From Motilibacter rhizosphaerae (lineage in GTDB: Bacteria > Actinomycetota > Actinomycetes > Motilibacterales > Motilibacteraceae), in assembly GCF_004216915.1 (NCBI RefSeq), contig NZ_SGXD01000003.1:558001-622000 (forward strand): a DNA stretch of 64,000 bases, given 5' to 3'. Under the pieces are notes generated by a model, which saw nothing but the letters and a program-made list of their open reading frames with translations, did no database searches and was not told the DNA's origin. The stretch's first letter is position 1, and every line of letters starts with the position of its first letter. Positions 34,733 to 42,884 of this stretch are shown piece by piece. The position numbers were made by a program, and so were the translations under genes.

Positions 34733-35881
34733 CTACGCCAGGGCCTTCTCCAGGTCGGCGAGCAGGTCGTCCGCGGTCTCGATGCCGACGCTGAGCCGGA
34801 CGAGGTCGGAGGGCACCTCGAGGGGGCTGCCTGCGGCCGATGCGTGCGTCATGCGGCCCGGGTGCTCGATGAGCGACTCGACCCCGCCGAGGGACTCCCC
34901 GAGCGTGAAGACCTCGGTGCGGCCGCACACCTCGACGGCCTTGGCCTCGCCGTCGACGAGGCGGAACGACACCATGCCGCCGTACGCCCGCATCTGCCGG
35001 CTCGCGATGTCGTGCCCGCGGTGGCCCGGCAGCCCCGGGTAGAGCACCTCGCTGACGGCCGGGTGGCGGGTCAGCAGCTCGACGACCCGCTCGGCGTTGG
35101 CGCAGTGCCGGTCCATGCGGACGCCGAGCGTCTTCGCCCCGCGCAGGACGAGCCAGGAGTCGAAGGGGCCGGGGACGGCCCCGGCCGCGTTCTGGTGGAA
35201 CGCCAGCCGCTCCCCCAGCTCGGCGTCGCGGACGACGAGGGCACCGCCGACGACGTCGGAGTGGCCGCCGAGGTACTTCGTCGTGGAGTGGATGACGACA
35301 TCGGCGCCGAGCGACAGCGGCTGCTGGAGGTAGGGCGACGCGAAGGTGTTGTCCACCAGCACCTGCGCGCCGTGGTCGGTCGCGATCTGCACGACTGCGG
35401 CGATGTCGACGACCGAGAGCAGCGGGTTGGACGGCGTCTCGACCCAGACCAGCTTGGTACGCCCCGGCCGGACCGCCGCGCGCACCGCGTCGAGGTCACG
35501 CAGGTCGACGGGGTCGTACTCGACGCCCCAGGGCGCCCACACCTTGGCGAACAGCCGGTAGGTGCCGCCGTACGCGTCGTTCGGGACGATCACGTGGTCG
35601 CCGGGCCTCAGCAGGGTGCGCAGAACGGTGTCCTCGGCGGCGAGGCCACTGGCGAACGCGAGGGCGCGCGAGCCGTCCTCCAGCGCTGCCAGGCACTCCT
35701 CGAGCGCGGTGCGGGTCGGGTTGGCAGAGCGGCTGTACTCGTAGCCGCCGCGCAGGCCGCCGACACCGTCCTGCTTGTAGGTGCTCGCCTGCACGATCGG
35801 CGGCACCACTGCGCCGGTCACCGGGTCGGGCTCCTGGCCCGCGTGGATCGCCAGGGTCTCGAAGCCGTGCCGCTCGCTCAT
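34733..35881 (-). CDS. metB: Cystathionine gamma-synthase
   Basis: 382 aa PLP enzyme of the Cys/Met metabolism class. The PLP lysine is K202 in VVIHSTTKYLGGHSD. Other marks are YSRSANPTRTALEECLAALE and WVETPSNPLLSVVDI. MetB joins an O-acylhomoserine to cysteine, giving cystathionine in transsulfuration; a cystathionine gamma-lyase activity cannot be excluded. Together with cbs 1.3 kb away and msrA it forms a sulfur amino acid cluster, as in mycobacteria (Rv1077, Rv1079). TAGCGT (complement of 35888-35893) is 6 nt before the ATG, suggesting leaderless expression. Confidence 0.94.
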   Translation of the reverse strand: MSERHGFETLAIHAGQEPDPVTGAVVPPIVQASTYKQDGVGGLRGGYEYSRSANPTRTALEECLAALEDGSRALAFASGLAAEDTVLRTLLRPGDHVIVPNDAYGGTYRLFAKVWAPWGVEYDPVDLRDLDAVRAAVRPGRTKLVWVETPSNPLLSVVDIAAVVQIATDHGAQVLVDNTFASPYLQQPLSLGADVVIHSTTKYLGGHSDVVGGALVVRDAELGERLAFHQNAAGAVPGPFDSWLVLRGAKTLGVRMDRHCANAERVVELLTRHPAVSEVLYPGLPGHRGHDIASRQMRAYGGMVSFRLVDGEAKAVEVCGRTEVFTLGESLGGVESLIEHPGRMTHASAAGSPLEVPSDLVRLSVGIETADDLLADLEKALA

Positions 35882-35935
35882 GCCGCCACGCTACCTCCGG
35901 GGTGCGGGCCGGGAGCCGGGGGAAGACCCTGGAGC

Positions 35936-36286
35936 ATGGCCGACGACGACACGTACGCCCGCTTCCGCGAGGCGGTCAACATGACCCCGCACCAGCTCGA
36001 GCAGTGGCTCGAGACCGAGGAGTCGCGCTCCGTCGGGATCGCCGGGGGCGAGAAGAAGTCAGCGCCCGGCGGCAAGGAGTCCACGGGACACGAGAGCGGC
36101 CGGCGGATCGTCGAGATCCTGCGCAAGGGGCGCTCGGACCTCGACGCCGACGACGAGGAGCAGATGGGCCGGGTCGTGGCCTACGTCCACCGCCACCTCG
36201 CGCAGCGCCCGACGAAGGAGGACGTCGAGGGCTCGCGCTGGAGGGCGTCGCTGATGAACTGGGGCCACGACCCGCTCAAGGACTAG
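35936..36286 (+). CDS. DUF3140 protein
   Basis: 116 aa, all helical and highly charged. TYARFREAVNMTPHQLEQWLETEES, a Lys/Gly-rich turn, then SGRRIVEILRKGRSDLDADD, EQMGRVVAYVHRHLAQRP and SRWRASLMNWGHDPLKD match the DUF3140 family of small actinobacterial and proteobacterial proteins. Members often carry names linking them to DNA binding, without proof. Divergent from metB with 54 nt between starts. It ends 10 nt from the convergent msrA stop. Confidence 0.85.
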   Translation: MADDDTYARFREAVNMTPHQLEQWLETEESRSVGIAGGEKKSAPGGKESTGHESGRRIVEILRKGRSDLDADDEEQMGRVVAYVHRHLAQRPTKEDVEGSRWRASLMNWGHDPLKD

Positions 36287-36295
36287 CCCGGCTGC

Positions 36296-36949
36296 TCAGG
36301 CCTGGAGGCCCACCGGGCAGGAGACGCCCGTGCCGCCGAGACCGCAGTAGCCGTACGGGTTCTTCGCCTCGCTGAGGTACTGCTGGTGGTAGCCCTCGGC
36401 GTAGTAGAACTCGCCCGCGGGGCCGACCTCGGTCGTGATCGGCCCGTACCCCTTGGCGGCGAGGCGCTCCTGGAACGTCCCGCGCGTGCGCTCGATCGCC
36501 TCGCGCTGCGCCTCGCTGGTCCAGTACGCCGCGGAGCGGTACTGCGTGCCGACGTCGTTGCCCTGCCGGTTGCCCTGCGTCGGGTCGTGCGACTCCCAGA
36601 AGACCTTGGCGAGCTGCTCGTACGACACCTGCGCGGGGTCGTAGACGACCTGGACCGCCTCGGTGTGGCCGGTCAGGCCCGTGCAGGTCTCCTCGTAGGT
36701 CGGGTTCGGCGTGTAGCCGCCCTGGTAGCCGACCGCGGTGCTGTAGACGCCCGGGACCTGCCAGAACGCGCGCTCCGCGCCCCAGAAGCAGCCCATGGCG
36801 AAGTACGCGGTCTCGAGCCCCTCGGGGAACGGGCCCTCGACGGGCGTGCCGAGCACGGTGTGCGTCGACGGGACGGCGTAGGGGCGGACGGCGCGGCCGG
36901 GGAGGGCCTGCTCGCGGGTGACGGGGGCGGTCTTCAGGCGTCCGAACAT
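36296..36949 (-). CDS. msrA: Peptide-methionine (S)-S-oxide reductase
   Basis: 217 aa. Catalytic Cys54 in [17 protein letters not shown], then [28 protein letters not shown] and [22 protein letters not shown], all canonical. C-terminal Cys202 (YGYCGLGG) and C211 provide the resolving cysteines that thioredoxin regenerates. The N-terminal 40 residues are the extension typical of E. coli-like MsrA. It repairs methionine sulfoxide. The start ATG 36947-36949 matches [10 protein letters not shown]. The 213-nt gap to cbs upstream contains two Family C hairpins. Confidence 0.95.
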   Translation of the reverse strand: MFGRLKTAPVTREQALPGRAVRPYAVPSTHTVLGTPVEGPFPEGLETAYFAMGCFWGAERAFWQVPGVYSTAVGYQGGYTPNPTYEETCTGLTGHTEAVQVVYDPAQVSYEQLAKVFWESHDPTQGNRQGNDVGTQYRSAAYWTSEAQREAIERTRGTFQERLAAKGYGPITTEVGPAGEFYYAEGYHQQYLSEAKNPYGYCGLGGTGVSCPVGLQA

Positions 36950-37012
36950 GCCTGGTGAACGCTCGGCGGGCGTGCGGGATTCCAGCCCGGCGCCCGCCCG
37001 CCCCCCTTGACC

Positions 37013-37135
37013 GAACAAGGGCACCCAGTACGCCTCGGAGCGCCACTGGGGCACCCTGTTCACTCCGGGGGCCGCGCCTCCCGAGCGAACAAGGGCACCC
37101 AGTACGGCTCCCACCGCCACTGGGGCACCTTGTTC
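37013..37135. repeat. Family C repeats: two hairpins between cbs and msrA
   Basis: GAACAAGGGCACCCAGT (37013-37029) pairs with ACTGGGGCACCCTGTTC (37045-37061). A second identical left arm (37087-37103) pairs with 37119-37135. Stems are 16-17 bp with one bulged or mismatched position; loops are 15 nt. They lie 27 nt behind the cbs stop, between tandem genes. Core and twin-hairpin layout match 21842-21966 behind greA. Confidence 0.82.
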
Positions 37136-37162
37136 GATCCTGCGGGCCGCAGCCAGGACGAC

Positions 37163-38530
37163 CTACCGCGCCAGGTGCGCCAGCAGGTCCTGCCGCGTGA
37201 TGACGCCCACCGGGTCGCCGTCCGCGATGACCACCGCCGCGCCCGCGCTCTCCAGTGCCGCGACCGCCGCGGACACGGACTCCCCCGAGCCGATGATCGG
37301 CAGCGGCTCGGCCATGTGCTGCTCGAGCCGGTCGGCGAGCGAGGCCCGCCCGGCGAACAGCGCGTCGAGCAGGTCGCGCTCCGAGACCGAGCCCACGATC
37401 TCCGCGGCCTTGACCGGGGGCTCGGCGCGTACGACGGGGAGCTGCGAGACGGCGTACTCGCGCAGGATGTCGACCGCCTCGCGCACGGTCTCGCCTGGGT
37501 GCGTGTGGACGAAGGCCGGCGTGTCCGAGTGGTCCTTGGCGCGCAGGACGTCGCCGACGGTCGCCTCGGCGGAGGTCGACAGGAAGCCGTACGACGCCAT
37601 CCAGTCGTCGTTGAAGATCTTCGAGAGGTAGCCGCGGCCGCCGTCGGGCAGCAGCACGACCACGACGTCGTCGGGACCCGCCGCGCGCGCGACCTCGAGC
37701 GCCGCGACCACGGCCATCCCGCACGACCCGCCGACGAGCAGCCCCTCCTCGCGCGCGAGCCGCCGCGTCATCGCGAACGAGTCCCGGTCGGACACGGCGA
37801 TGATCTCGTCCGGCACCGCGGGGTCGTACGCGGTGGGCCAGAAGTCCTCGCCCACGCCCTCCACGAGGTACGGACGACCCGTCCCGCCGCTGTAGACCGA
37901 GCCCTGCGGGTCGGCCCCGATGACGCGCACGGCGCCGCCGGAGGCCTCCTTGAGGTAGCGCCCGGTGCCGGTGATCGTGCCGCCGGTGCCGACGCCGGTC
38001 ACGAAGTGCGTGACGCGCCCGTCGGTCGCCTTCCAGATCTCGGGCCCGGTGGTCTCGTAGTGCGAGCGCGGCCCCTCCGGGTTGGAGTACTGGTCGGGCT
38101 TCCAGCCCCCGGGCAGCTCGCGCGCCAGCCGGTCGGAGACCGAGTAGTAGGACCGCGGGTCCGACGGCTCGACCGCGGTCGGGCAGACGACGACCTCCGC
38201 GCCGTACGCCTTGAGCACGTTGCGCTTGTCGACCGCGACCTTGTCCGGGCAGACGAAGACGCAGCGGTAGCCGCGCTGCTGGGCGACGATCGCCAGGCCC
38301 ACGCCGGTGTTGCCGCTGGTGGGCTCGACGATCGTGCCCCCGGGCTGCAGCGCGCCGGACGCCTCGGCCGCCTCGATCATCCGCACGGCGATGCGGTCCT
38401 TCACCGAGCCGCCGGGGTTGAAGTACTCGACCTTGGCGAGCACGGTGGCGGCGATGCCCTCGGTGACCTTGTTCAGGCGCACCAGCGGGGTGCCGCCGAT
38501 GAGGTCGACGACGGAGGCGGCGTAGTCCAT
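37163..38530 (-). CDS. cbs: Cystathionine beta-synthase
   Basis: 455 aa. The PLP fold-type II core has Lys44 in YFNPGGSVKDRIAVR, the substrate loop EPTSGNTGVGLA and the phosphate-binding GTGGTITG. Two CBS domains close the C-terminus (about 335-455: VGDVLRAKDHSDTP, AAEIVGSVSERDLL, AAVVIADGDPVGVITRQDLL). It condenses serine and homocysteine to cystathionine; C-terminal CBS domains respond to S-adenosylmethionine in other organisms. No haem-binding N-terminus. TAGGCT (complement of 38538-38543) lies 7 nt before the ATG with no ribosome binding site: leaderless. Confidence 0.95.
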   Translation of the reverse strand: MDYAASVVDLIGGTPLVRLNKVTEGIAATVLAKVEYFNPGGSVKDRIAVRMIEAAEASGALQPGGTIVEPTSGNTGVGLAIVAQQRGYRCVFVCPDKVAVDKRNVLKAYGAEVVVCPTAVEPSDPRSYYSVSDRLARELPGGWKPDQYSNPEGPRSHYETTGPEIWKATDGRVTHFVTGVGTGGTITGTGRYLKEASGGAVRVIGADPQGSVYSGGTGRPYLVEGVGEDFWPTAYDPAVPDEIIAVSDRDSFAMTRRLAREEGLLVGGSCGMAVVAALEVARAAGPDDVVVVLLPDGGRGYLSKIFNDDWMASYGFLSTSAEATVGDVLRAKDHSDTPAFVHTHPGETVREAVDILREYAVSQLPVVRAEPPVKAAEIVGSVSERDLLDALFAGRASLADRLEQHMAEPLPIIGSGESVSAAVAALESAGAAVVIADGDPVGVITRQDLLAHLAR

Positions 38531-38603
38531 GCCCACGAGCCTAGTTGCGCACCTCATACCGCCGACAGGGCAGGCACGGGCGCCGCACGGTGTTGGACAG
38601 GGC

Positions 38604-39665
38604 ATGAAGCTCTGGACGCCGAAGCGCGTCCTCGTGACCAGGTCGGCGGCCGAGCGCCCGCACGGGCAGGAGATCGTCGCCCGCTGCGCGGCGGCCGGCG
38701 TGACCGACATCCAGCTGCTGCCCGGCGACCGGCTGCCGCGCACCGACGAGGGCGACCCCCGGGCGACGTACGCGCTGGCGAAGCAGACGCTCGCCGTCGT
38801 CGTCTCCCCGCCCTCCAAGCGCCGCCCCCAGCCGATCCCGCCGAGCGCGGACTGGCGCTTCGACCTCGCCGAGGGGTGCCCCGCGCACTGCCAGTACTGC
38901 TACCTCGCCGGCTCGCTGAGCGGCCCGCCGATCACCCGGGCGTACGCCAACCTCGACGAGATCCTCGGCGAGCTCGACGTCAAGGTCGGCGCCGGCACGG
39001 TCACGAGCGCGAGCCCGGAGCGCGCGCACGAGGGCACGACCTTCGAGGCGTCGTGCTACACCGACCCGCTCGGCATCGAGCACGTGACGGGCTCGTTATC
39101 CGCTGCGGTCAGGCACTTTGGCGCGCACGAGTTCGCGGGGCCGGTGCAGCTGCGCTTCACGACGAAGTACGCCGACGTCGACCCGCTGCTCGGCCTCGAC
39201 CACCGCGGCCGCACCCGCGTGCGGGTCAGCGTCAACGCCGCGCCCGTCTCGACCCGCTTCGAGGGCGGTACGGCGCCCGTGGACGACCGGCTCACCGCCG
39301 CAGGCAAGCTCGCCGCGGACGGCTACCCCGTCGGCCTCGTCGTCGCACCGGTCATGCCGGTCGACGGCTGGCAGGAGGCGTACGCCGACCTGCTCGCCCG
39401 CGCCGCCGGCGCGATCCCCGCGACCGCGGACCTCACCATCGAGTGCATCACCCACCGCTTCACGCCGGGCTCGAAGGAGACCCTGCTGGAGTGGTACCCC
39501 CGCACCAAGCTCGACCTCGACGAGTCGCGACGCACGCAGAAGCGCACGAAGTTCGGCAGCGTCAAGCACGTCTACCCCAAGGAGACGATGCGCGAGCTGC
39601 GTGAAAGCCTCGAGGGGATGCTGGCCGAGCACCTGCCGCAGGCGCGGCTGCTCTACTGGACCTGA
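38604..39665 (+). CDS. Spore photoproduct lyase-family radical SAM protein
   Basis: 353 aa. The radical SAM cluster motif is GCPAHCQYCYL (C92, C96, C99). Next to it FEASCYTDPLGIEH carries C151, in the position of the hydrogen-donating cysteine (C141) of Bacillus spore photoproduct lyase. PPSADWRFDLAEGCP and YPRTKLDLDESRRTQKRTKFG are family marks. The family repairs the thymine dimer of UV-treated spores; many members occur in actinobacteria that do not form endospores, where the substrate is unknown. Leu165 is encoded by TTA (39096-39098), a codon seldom used at this G+C and the only one I saw while reading. The stretch 39090-39125 is also AT-richer. Confidence 0.88.
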   Translation: MKLWTPKRVLVTRSAAERPHGQEIVARCAAAGVTDIQLLPGDRLPRTDEGDPRATYALAKQTLAVVVSPPSKRRPQPIPPSADWRFDLAEGCPAHCQYCYLAGSLSGPPITRAYANLDEILGELDVKVGAGTVTSASPERAHEGTTFEASCYTDPLGIEHVTGSLSAAVRHFGAHEFAGPVQLRFTTKYADVDPLLGLDHRGRTRVRVSVNAAPVSTRFEGGTAPVDDRLTAAGKLAADGYPVGLVVAPVMPVDGWQEAYADLLARAAGAIPATADLTIECITHRFTPGSKETLLEWYPRTKLDLDESRRTQKRTKFGSVKHVYPKETMRELRESLEGMLAEHLPQARLLYWT

Positions 39666-39681
39666 TCCCGGGGAGGTCGGC

Positions 39682-40482
39682 ATGCGGAGGCGGAGCGGGG
39701 CGCTCGCGGTCGCGGGCCTCGTCGGCGTGAGCGCCGCCCTGCGCGCGCTGGTCAGGGCCGAGGTGCGCCTCGCGCGGCGCAGGATCGGCCGGCTGTCCAC
39801 GCCGTACGCCGCTGACGGGACGCACGGGGACGGTGCCGACGCGATCCGCCTCGCCGTGCTCGGGGACTCGAGCGCGGCTGGCCTCGGTGTCGCTGACGCA
39901 CTGGAGCTCCCCGCGGTGCTCGTGGCCCGCGGGCTCGCCGCCGCGACCGGGCGCCGGGTGGAGCTGAGGACCTTCGCCGTCGTCGGCGCGCAGACCTCCG
40001 ACCTCCGGCCGCAGGTCGAGGCCGCCCTGTCCGCCGGCGCCGAGGTCGCCGTCGTCATGACCGGCGCGAACGACGTCACCCACCGGGTGCGCCCCGAGGT
40101 CGCGGCGGCGCACCTGGCGGCGGCCGTCCGGGCCCTGCGGGCGGGCGGGTGCGCCGTCGTCGTCGGGACCTGCCCCGACCTCGGGACCGTGCGCCCGATC
40201 GCCCAGCCGCTGCGGACCTGGGCCCGGGTCGCGTCCCGTCGGCTCGCGGCCCAGCAGGCGGCGGCGACGGTGGCGGCCGGTGGCACCAGCGTCCCGCTCG
40301 GCGACCTGCTCGGCCGCGACTTCCACACCCGGCCGGGCGAGATGTTCAGCTCCGACGGCTTCCACCCGTCCGCCGCGGGCTACCGCGCCGTGGCCGAGGC
40401 GCTGCTGCCGGCCGTGCTCGACGTCCTAGGGGTCCGTACGCCGCAGGCCGGCGACCCGCTCGCGCAGCCGCTCGGCCACTGA
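39682..40482 (+). CDS. SGNH/GDSL-type secreted hydrolase
   Basis: 266 aa. An N-terminal hydrophobic segment (LAVAGLVGVSAALRALVRAE) with a basic start may be an uncleaved anchor. Catalytic blocks: LAVLGDSSAAGLGV (block I Ser), TFAVVGAQTSDL (block II Gly), VMTGANDVTH (block III Asn) and MFSSDGFHPSAAGYRAVAEALL (block V Asp and His). The same position near cbs holds an SGNH hydrolase (Rv1075c) in mycobacteria. Lipid, acyl-sugar or ester substrates are possible. Clear GGGGAGG before the ATG. Its last 57 nt overlap the 3' end of the convergent gene 40426-40743. Confidence 0.87.
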   Translation: MRRRSGALAVAGLVGVSAALRALVRAEVRLARRRIGRLSTPYAADGTHGDGADAIRLAVLGDSSAAGLGVADALELPAVLVARGLAAATGRRVELRTFAVVGAQTSDLRPQVEAALSAGAEVAVVMTGANDVTHRVRPEVAAAHLAAAVRALRAGGCAVVVGTCPDLGTVRPIAQPLRTWARVASRRLAAQQAAATVAAGGTSVPLGDLLGRDFHTRPGEMFSSDGFHPSAAGYRAVAEALLPAVLDVLGVRTPQAGDPLAQPLGH

Positions 40483-40743
40483 CGCCGGCGGGTCGAGCGC
40501 GAGCAGGTCCGCCCCGCAGACGGCCAGCTGGTCCGCCACGACCGGGTCGCCCAGCCGCGGCAGCGGCCGGGCAGGCTCCCCCTCCAGGCGCGCGGCGGCG
40601 TCCGCGAGCTCCTGCGCCACCGAGTACGCCGCGTCGGCGGGCGTGCGGCCGTCGGCGCCGGGCCGGGCGAGCGCGCTGAGCGCGGTCGTGCGCAGCCGGT
40701 CGACGGCGCGGCGCAGCTCGGTCTGCAGGTCCTCGGTCGCCAC
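40426..40743 (-). CDS. Small conserved helical protein of unknown function
   Basis: 105 aa from GTG 40741-40743. VATEDLQTELRRAVDRLRTTA and AYSVAQELADAAARLEGEP are amphipathic helices; a Pro-rich patch PARPLPRLGDPVVADQLAVCGADLL follows. It resembles small actinobacterial proteins annotated only as hypothetical. Codon position bias supports coding (G/C ending codons throughout). The final 57 nt are antisense to the end of the SGNH hydrolase, so the two genes cannot both be altered there freely. No domain is recognised. Confidence 0.6.
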   Translation of the reverse strand: MATEDLQTELRRAVDRLRTTALSALARPGADGRTPADAAYSVAQELADAAARLEGEPARPLPRLGDPVVADQLAVCGADLLALDPPASVAERLRERVAGLRRTDP

Positions 40744-40830
40744 GGACCGATCCTGCCAGCCGCGTACTTGTGCAGCGGGGACTCCTGCAGGCACCCTCAT
40801 GAGGACAGCGTCGTCACCCAGGAGGCATGC

Positions 40831-41061
40831 ATGTCCCACGGCCACTCCGACGAGACCCACGCGCAGCTGATCTCGCGCATCCCGACCACGACGGGGCGCG
40901 AGGTGGGCGACTGGCTGCAGGCCCTCGAGGCCGGCCCGAGCCTGCTCCGCTTCGACGAGCGCGTGGAGTGGCTGCGCACCGAGCACGACCTCCCGCACGG
41001 CTACGCCGCCGCGATCGTGCACGAGCACGACCTGCGCCGGGCGCACCGCTCCTTCAGCTAG
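40831..41061 (+). CDS. DUF4287 domain protein (76 aa)
   Basis: MSHGHSDETHAQLISRIPTT, GREVGDWLQALEAGPSLLRFDERVEWLRTEHDLPHGYAAAIVHEHDLRRA is the DUF4287 fold, a short helical domain often fused to or associated with DUF5655 proteins and thought to bind DNA or partners. GGAGG lies 5 nt before ATG 40831. Another ATG 4 nt upstream is out of frame. No function is established. Confidence 0.8.
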   Translation: MSHGHSDETHAQLISRIPTTTGREVGDWLQALEAGPSLLRFDERVEWLRTEHDLPHGYAAAIVHEHDLRRAHRSFS

Positions 41062-41128
41062 CACGGCCCTCCAGCGGGAGGTCCTGCCGGCTGGATTGGC
41101 CAACCTGCGACCGGGAACCCTGCCGAGC

Positions 41129-42124
41129 ATGGACATCGGCTACACGATCATGGGTGAGCAGGCGGGTCCCCGGCAGCTGGTGCGCGACGCGGTCCGCTCC
41201 GAGCAGGTCGGCTACGACTTCCTCGTCTCCTCCGACCACTACTTCCCCTGGCTCGACAGCCAGGGCCACGCGCCGTACGCCTGGTCGGTGCTGGGCGCAG
41301 TCGCGCAGGCGACCGAGCGCATCCCGTTCATGACGTACGTGACCTGCCCGCTGTTCCGCTACCACCCGGCGGTCGTGGCGCAGAAGGCGGCGACGCTGGC
41401 GCTGCTGTCGGAGGGGCGGTTCACGCTCGGGCTCGGCGCGGGCGAGAACCTCAACGAGCACGTGGTCGGCCTCGGCTGGCCGCCGGTCGACGTGCGTCAC
41501 GAGATGTTCACGGAGGCCCTCGAGATCATCAAGGGGCTCTTCGACGGCGGCTACGTGACGTTCCACGGCCAGCACTACGACGTCGAGTCCGCGAAGCTCT
41601 GGGACCTGCCCGACGAGCAGGTGCAGATCGGCATCGCGGTCTCCGGGCCGCAGTCGTGCTCGCTGGCCGGTGAGTACGCCGACCTGATGATCGCCACCGA
41701 GCCGAAGCCCGAGCTGGGCGAGCTGTTCGACGCCGCAGGCGGTGCGGGCAAGCCGCGCGTGGGTCAGCTGCCGGTGAGCTTCGGGCGCGACGAGGACGCG
41801 GCGGTGCAGCGCGCCCACGACCAGTTCCGCTGGTTCGGGCTGACGTGGAAGGTCAACGCCGAGCTGCCGGGGACGGCAGCCTTCGCGGCGGCGTCGCAGT
41901 TCGTGCGGCCCGAGGACGTGGCGGAGTCGATCCCGTGCGGGGACGACCCGGCGGCGATCGTCGAGGCGCTGAAGGCCTTCGACGAGGCGGGCTTCACGCA
42001 CGTGGCGCTCTGCCAGATCGGCGCGGACACGCAGGAGGAGTTCCTCGCGTGGTCGGAGTCGGAGCTCCTGCCCGAGCTGCGCAAGGCGTTCCCGGGCACG
42101 AGGTCGCTGGCCCCGTCGTCCTGA
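41129..42124 (+). CDS. F420-dependent LLM-class oxidoreductase (TIGR03557 type)
   Basis: 331 aa luciferase-like monooxygenase-fold TIM barrel. MDIGYTIMGEQAGPRQLV starts at ATG 41129; FLVSSDHYFPWLDSQGHAPYAW, YHPAVVAQKAATLALLSEGRFTLGLGAGENLNEHVVG and HEMFTEALEIIKGLFDGGYVTFHGQHY are the family blocks that hold deazaflavin F420 and the substrate. Related enzymes include F420-dependent glucose-6-phosphate dehydrogenase, but the glucose-6-phosphate loop is not evident here, so the substrate is undefined. With the Ddn-like gene at the left edge it indicates an F420-using host. A Family A hairpin follows the stop by 24 nt. Confidence 0.9.
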   Translation: MDIGYTIMGEQAGPRQLVRDAVRSEQVGYDFLVSSDHYFPWLDSQGHAPYAWSVLGAVAQATERIPFMTYVTCPLFRYHPAVVAQKAATLALLSEGRFTLGLGAGENLNEHVVGLGWPPVDVRHEMFTEALEIIKGLFDGGYVTFHGQHYDVESAKLWDLPDEQVQIGIAVSGPQSCSLAGEYADLMIATEPKPELGELFDAAGGAGKPRVGQLPVSFGRDEDAAVQRAHDQFRWFGLTWKVNAELPGTAAFAAASQFVRPEDVAESIPCGDDPAAIVEALKAFDEAGFTHVALCQIGADTQEEFLAWSESELLPELRKAFPGTRSLAPSS

Positions 42125-42148
42125 CCCTCCCCTGACAGATCCCTCCCC

Positions 42149-42191
42149 GTGATCATGCACGTCCTGGGGGTCCCAGGACGTGCATGACCAC
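42149..42191. repeat. Family A hairpin after the LLM gene
   Basis: GTGATCATGCACGTCCTGG (42149-42167) and its complement 42173-42191 (CCAGGACGTGCATGACCAC, one difference) form a 19-bp stem with a 5-nt loop. It lies 24 nt behind the LLM stop and 8 nt before the convergent secreted-protein stop. Confidence 0.9.
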
Positions 42192-42199
42192 GCCGGGGC

Positions 42200-42757
42200 T
42201 CAGTGCAGGTCGGGGCAGCTGACCTGGGCGTTCCAGTCGGCGAACGTCCCGGCCACCTCGTGCTTCCACGCCCACACCGGCAGCTCGTAGACGAGCGGGC
42301 CGTCCCCGTCGAGGCGCAGCGGGCCGTTGAGCGGGACGCTGCCGAAGCGCAGCGGCTCGACGGTGCTCGCGTCCTGGTCGGCGTCGAAGACGAGGAACTC
42401 CGCGCCGACGAGCCGGTAGCGGCCGTGGTCGTCGGTGCGGTAGCGCAGCACGGCGGGGTGCGCCGGGTCGAAGCCGTCGACGACCTGCTGCCAGTCGACG
42501 AACGCGATGCCCTTCGCGCCGCTGCCGGCGGGGTCGGCCTCGCACTCGCCGGCCTGCTGGAAGCCGTCGGCGTACGCCCGGTCGAGGTCCTTGTCGTAGA
42601 CGCCGTACGTGCTGGCGATCGAGGCGACGAGCGCGACGGTCTGCGGGTCGCGACCGTCCTTCTTGGCGGGCGCCGCCGAGGCGGGCGCGGCGAGCCCGAC
42701 CGCGGTGGCGAGCACGGCGGCGGAGGCGGCGAGAGTGCGGGTGCGGGTGCGGTTCAC
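42200..42757 (-). CDS. Secreted protein of unknown function (185 aa)
   Basis: GTG 42755-42757 after GGAGAA. Signal peptide: MNRTRTRTLAASAAVLATAVGLAAP ASA. The mature domain is about 155 aa, with VALVASIASTYGVYDKDLDRAYADGF, two cysteines (GECEADP, VSCPDLH) that could pair, and YRTDDHGRYRLVGAEFLVFDADQDAS and PLVYELPVWAWKHEVAGTFADWNAQVSC. The pattern resembles small actinobacterial secreted proteins in which a Trp-rich C-terminal segment faces the surface. No enzymatic motif was seen. Family A repeats flank both ends. Confidence 0.75.
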   Translation of the reverse strand: MNRTRTRTLAASAAVLATAVGLAAPASAAPAKKDGRDPQTVALVASIASTYGVYDKDLDRAYADGFQQAGECEADPAGSGAKGIAFVDWQQVVDGFDPAHPAVLRYRTDDHGRYRLVGAEFLVFDADQDASTVEPLRFGSVPLNGPLRLDGDGPLVYELPVWAWKHEVAGTFADWNAQVSCPDLH

Positions 42758-42860
42758 GGGGTTCTCCTGGAGTCGGTGGTCCGAGGTCCAGAGCGTGTCC
42801 CCGCCCCCTTGATACGCACTTGTCAGGCACTTGCCGGGCGACCCCGAGCACGTCCAGGGG

Positions 42861-42879
42861 CCAGGACGTGCATGATCAC
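42861..42879. repeat. Family A repeat, single reverse arm after the XRE gene
   Basis: CCAGGACGTGCATGATCAC stands alone, 5 nt after the stop of the minus-strand regulator (42885-42887). A partial arm ACGTCCAGGGG (42850-42860) precedes it and could pair over about 7 bp. Probably a worn member of the family. Confidence 0.75.
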
Positions 42880-42884
42880 GAGAG

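Noticed and set aside
34660-38600. SAM or cobalamin riboswitch upstream of metB or cbs
   Set aside because: Both genes appear leaderless or nearly so, leaving no room for an aptamer.
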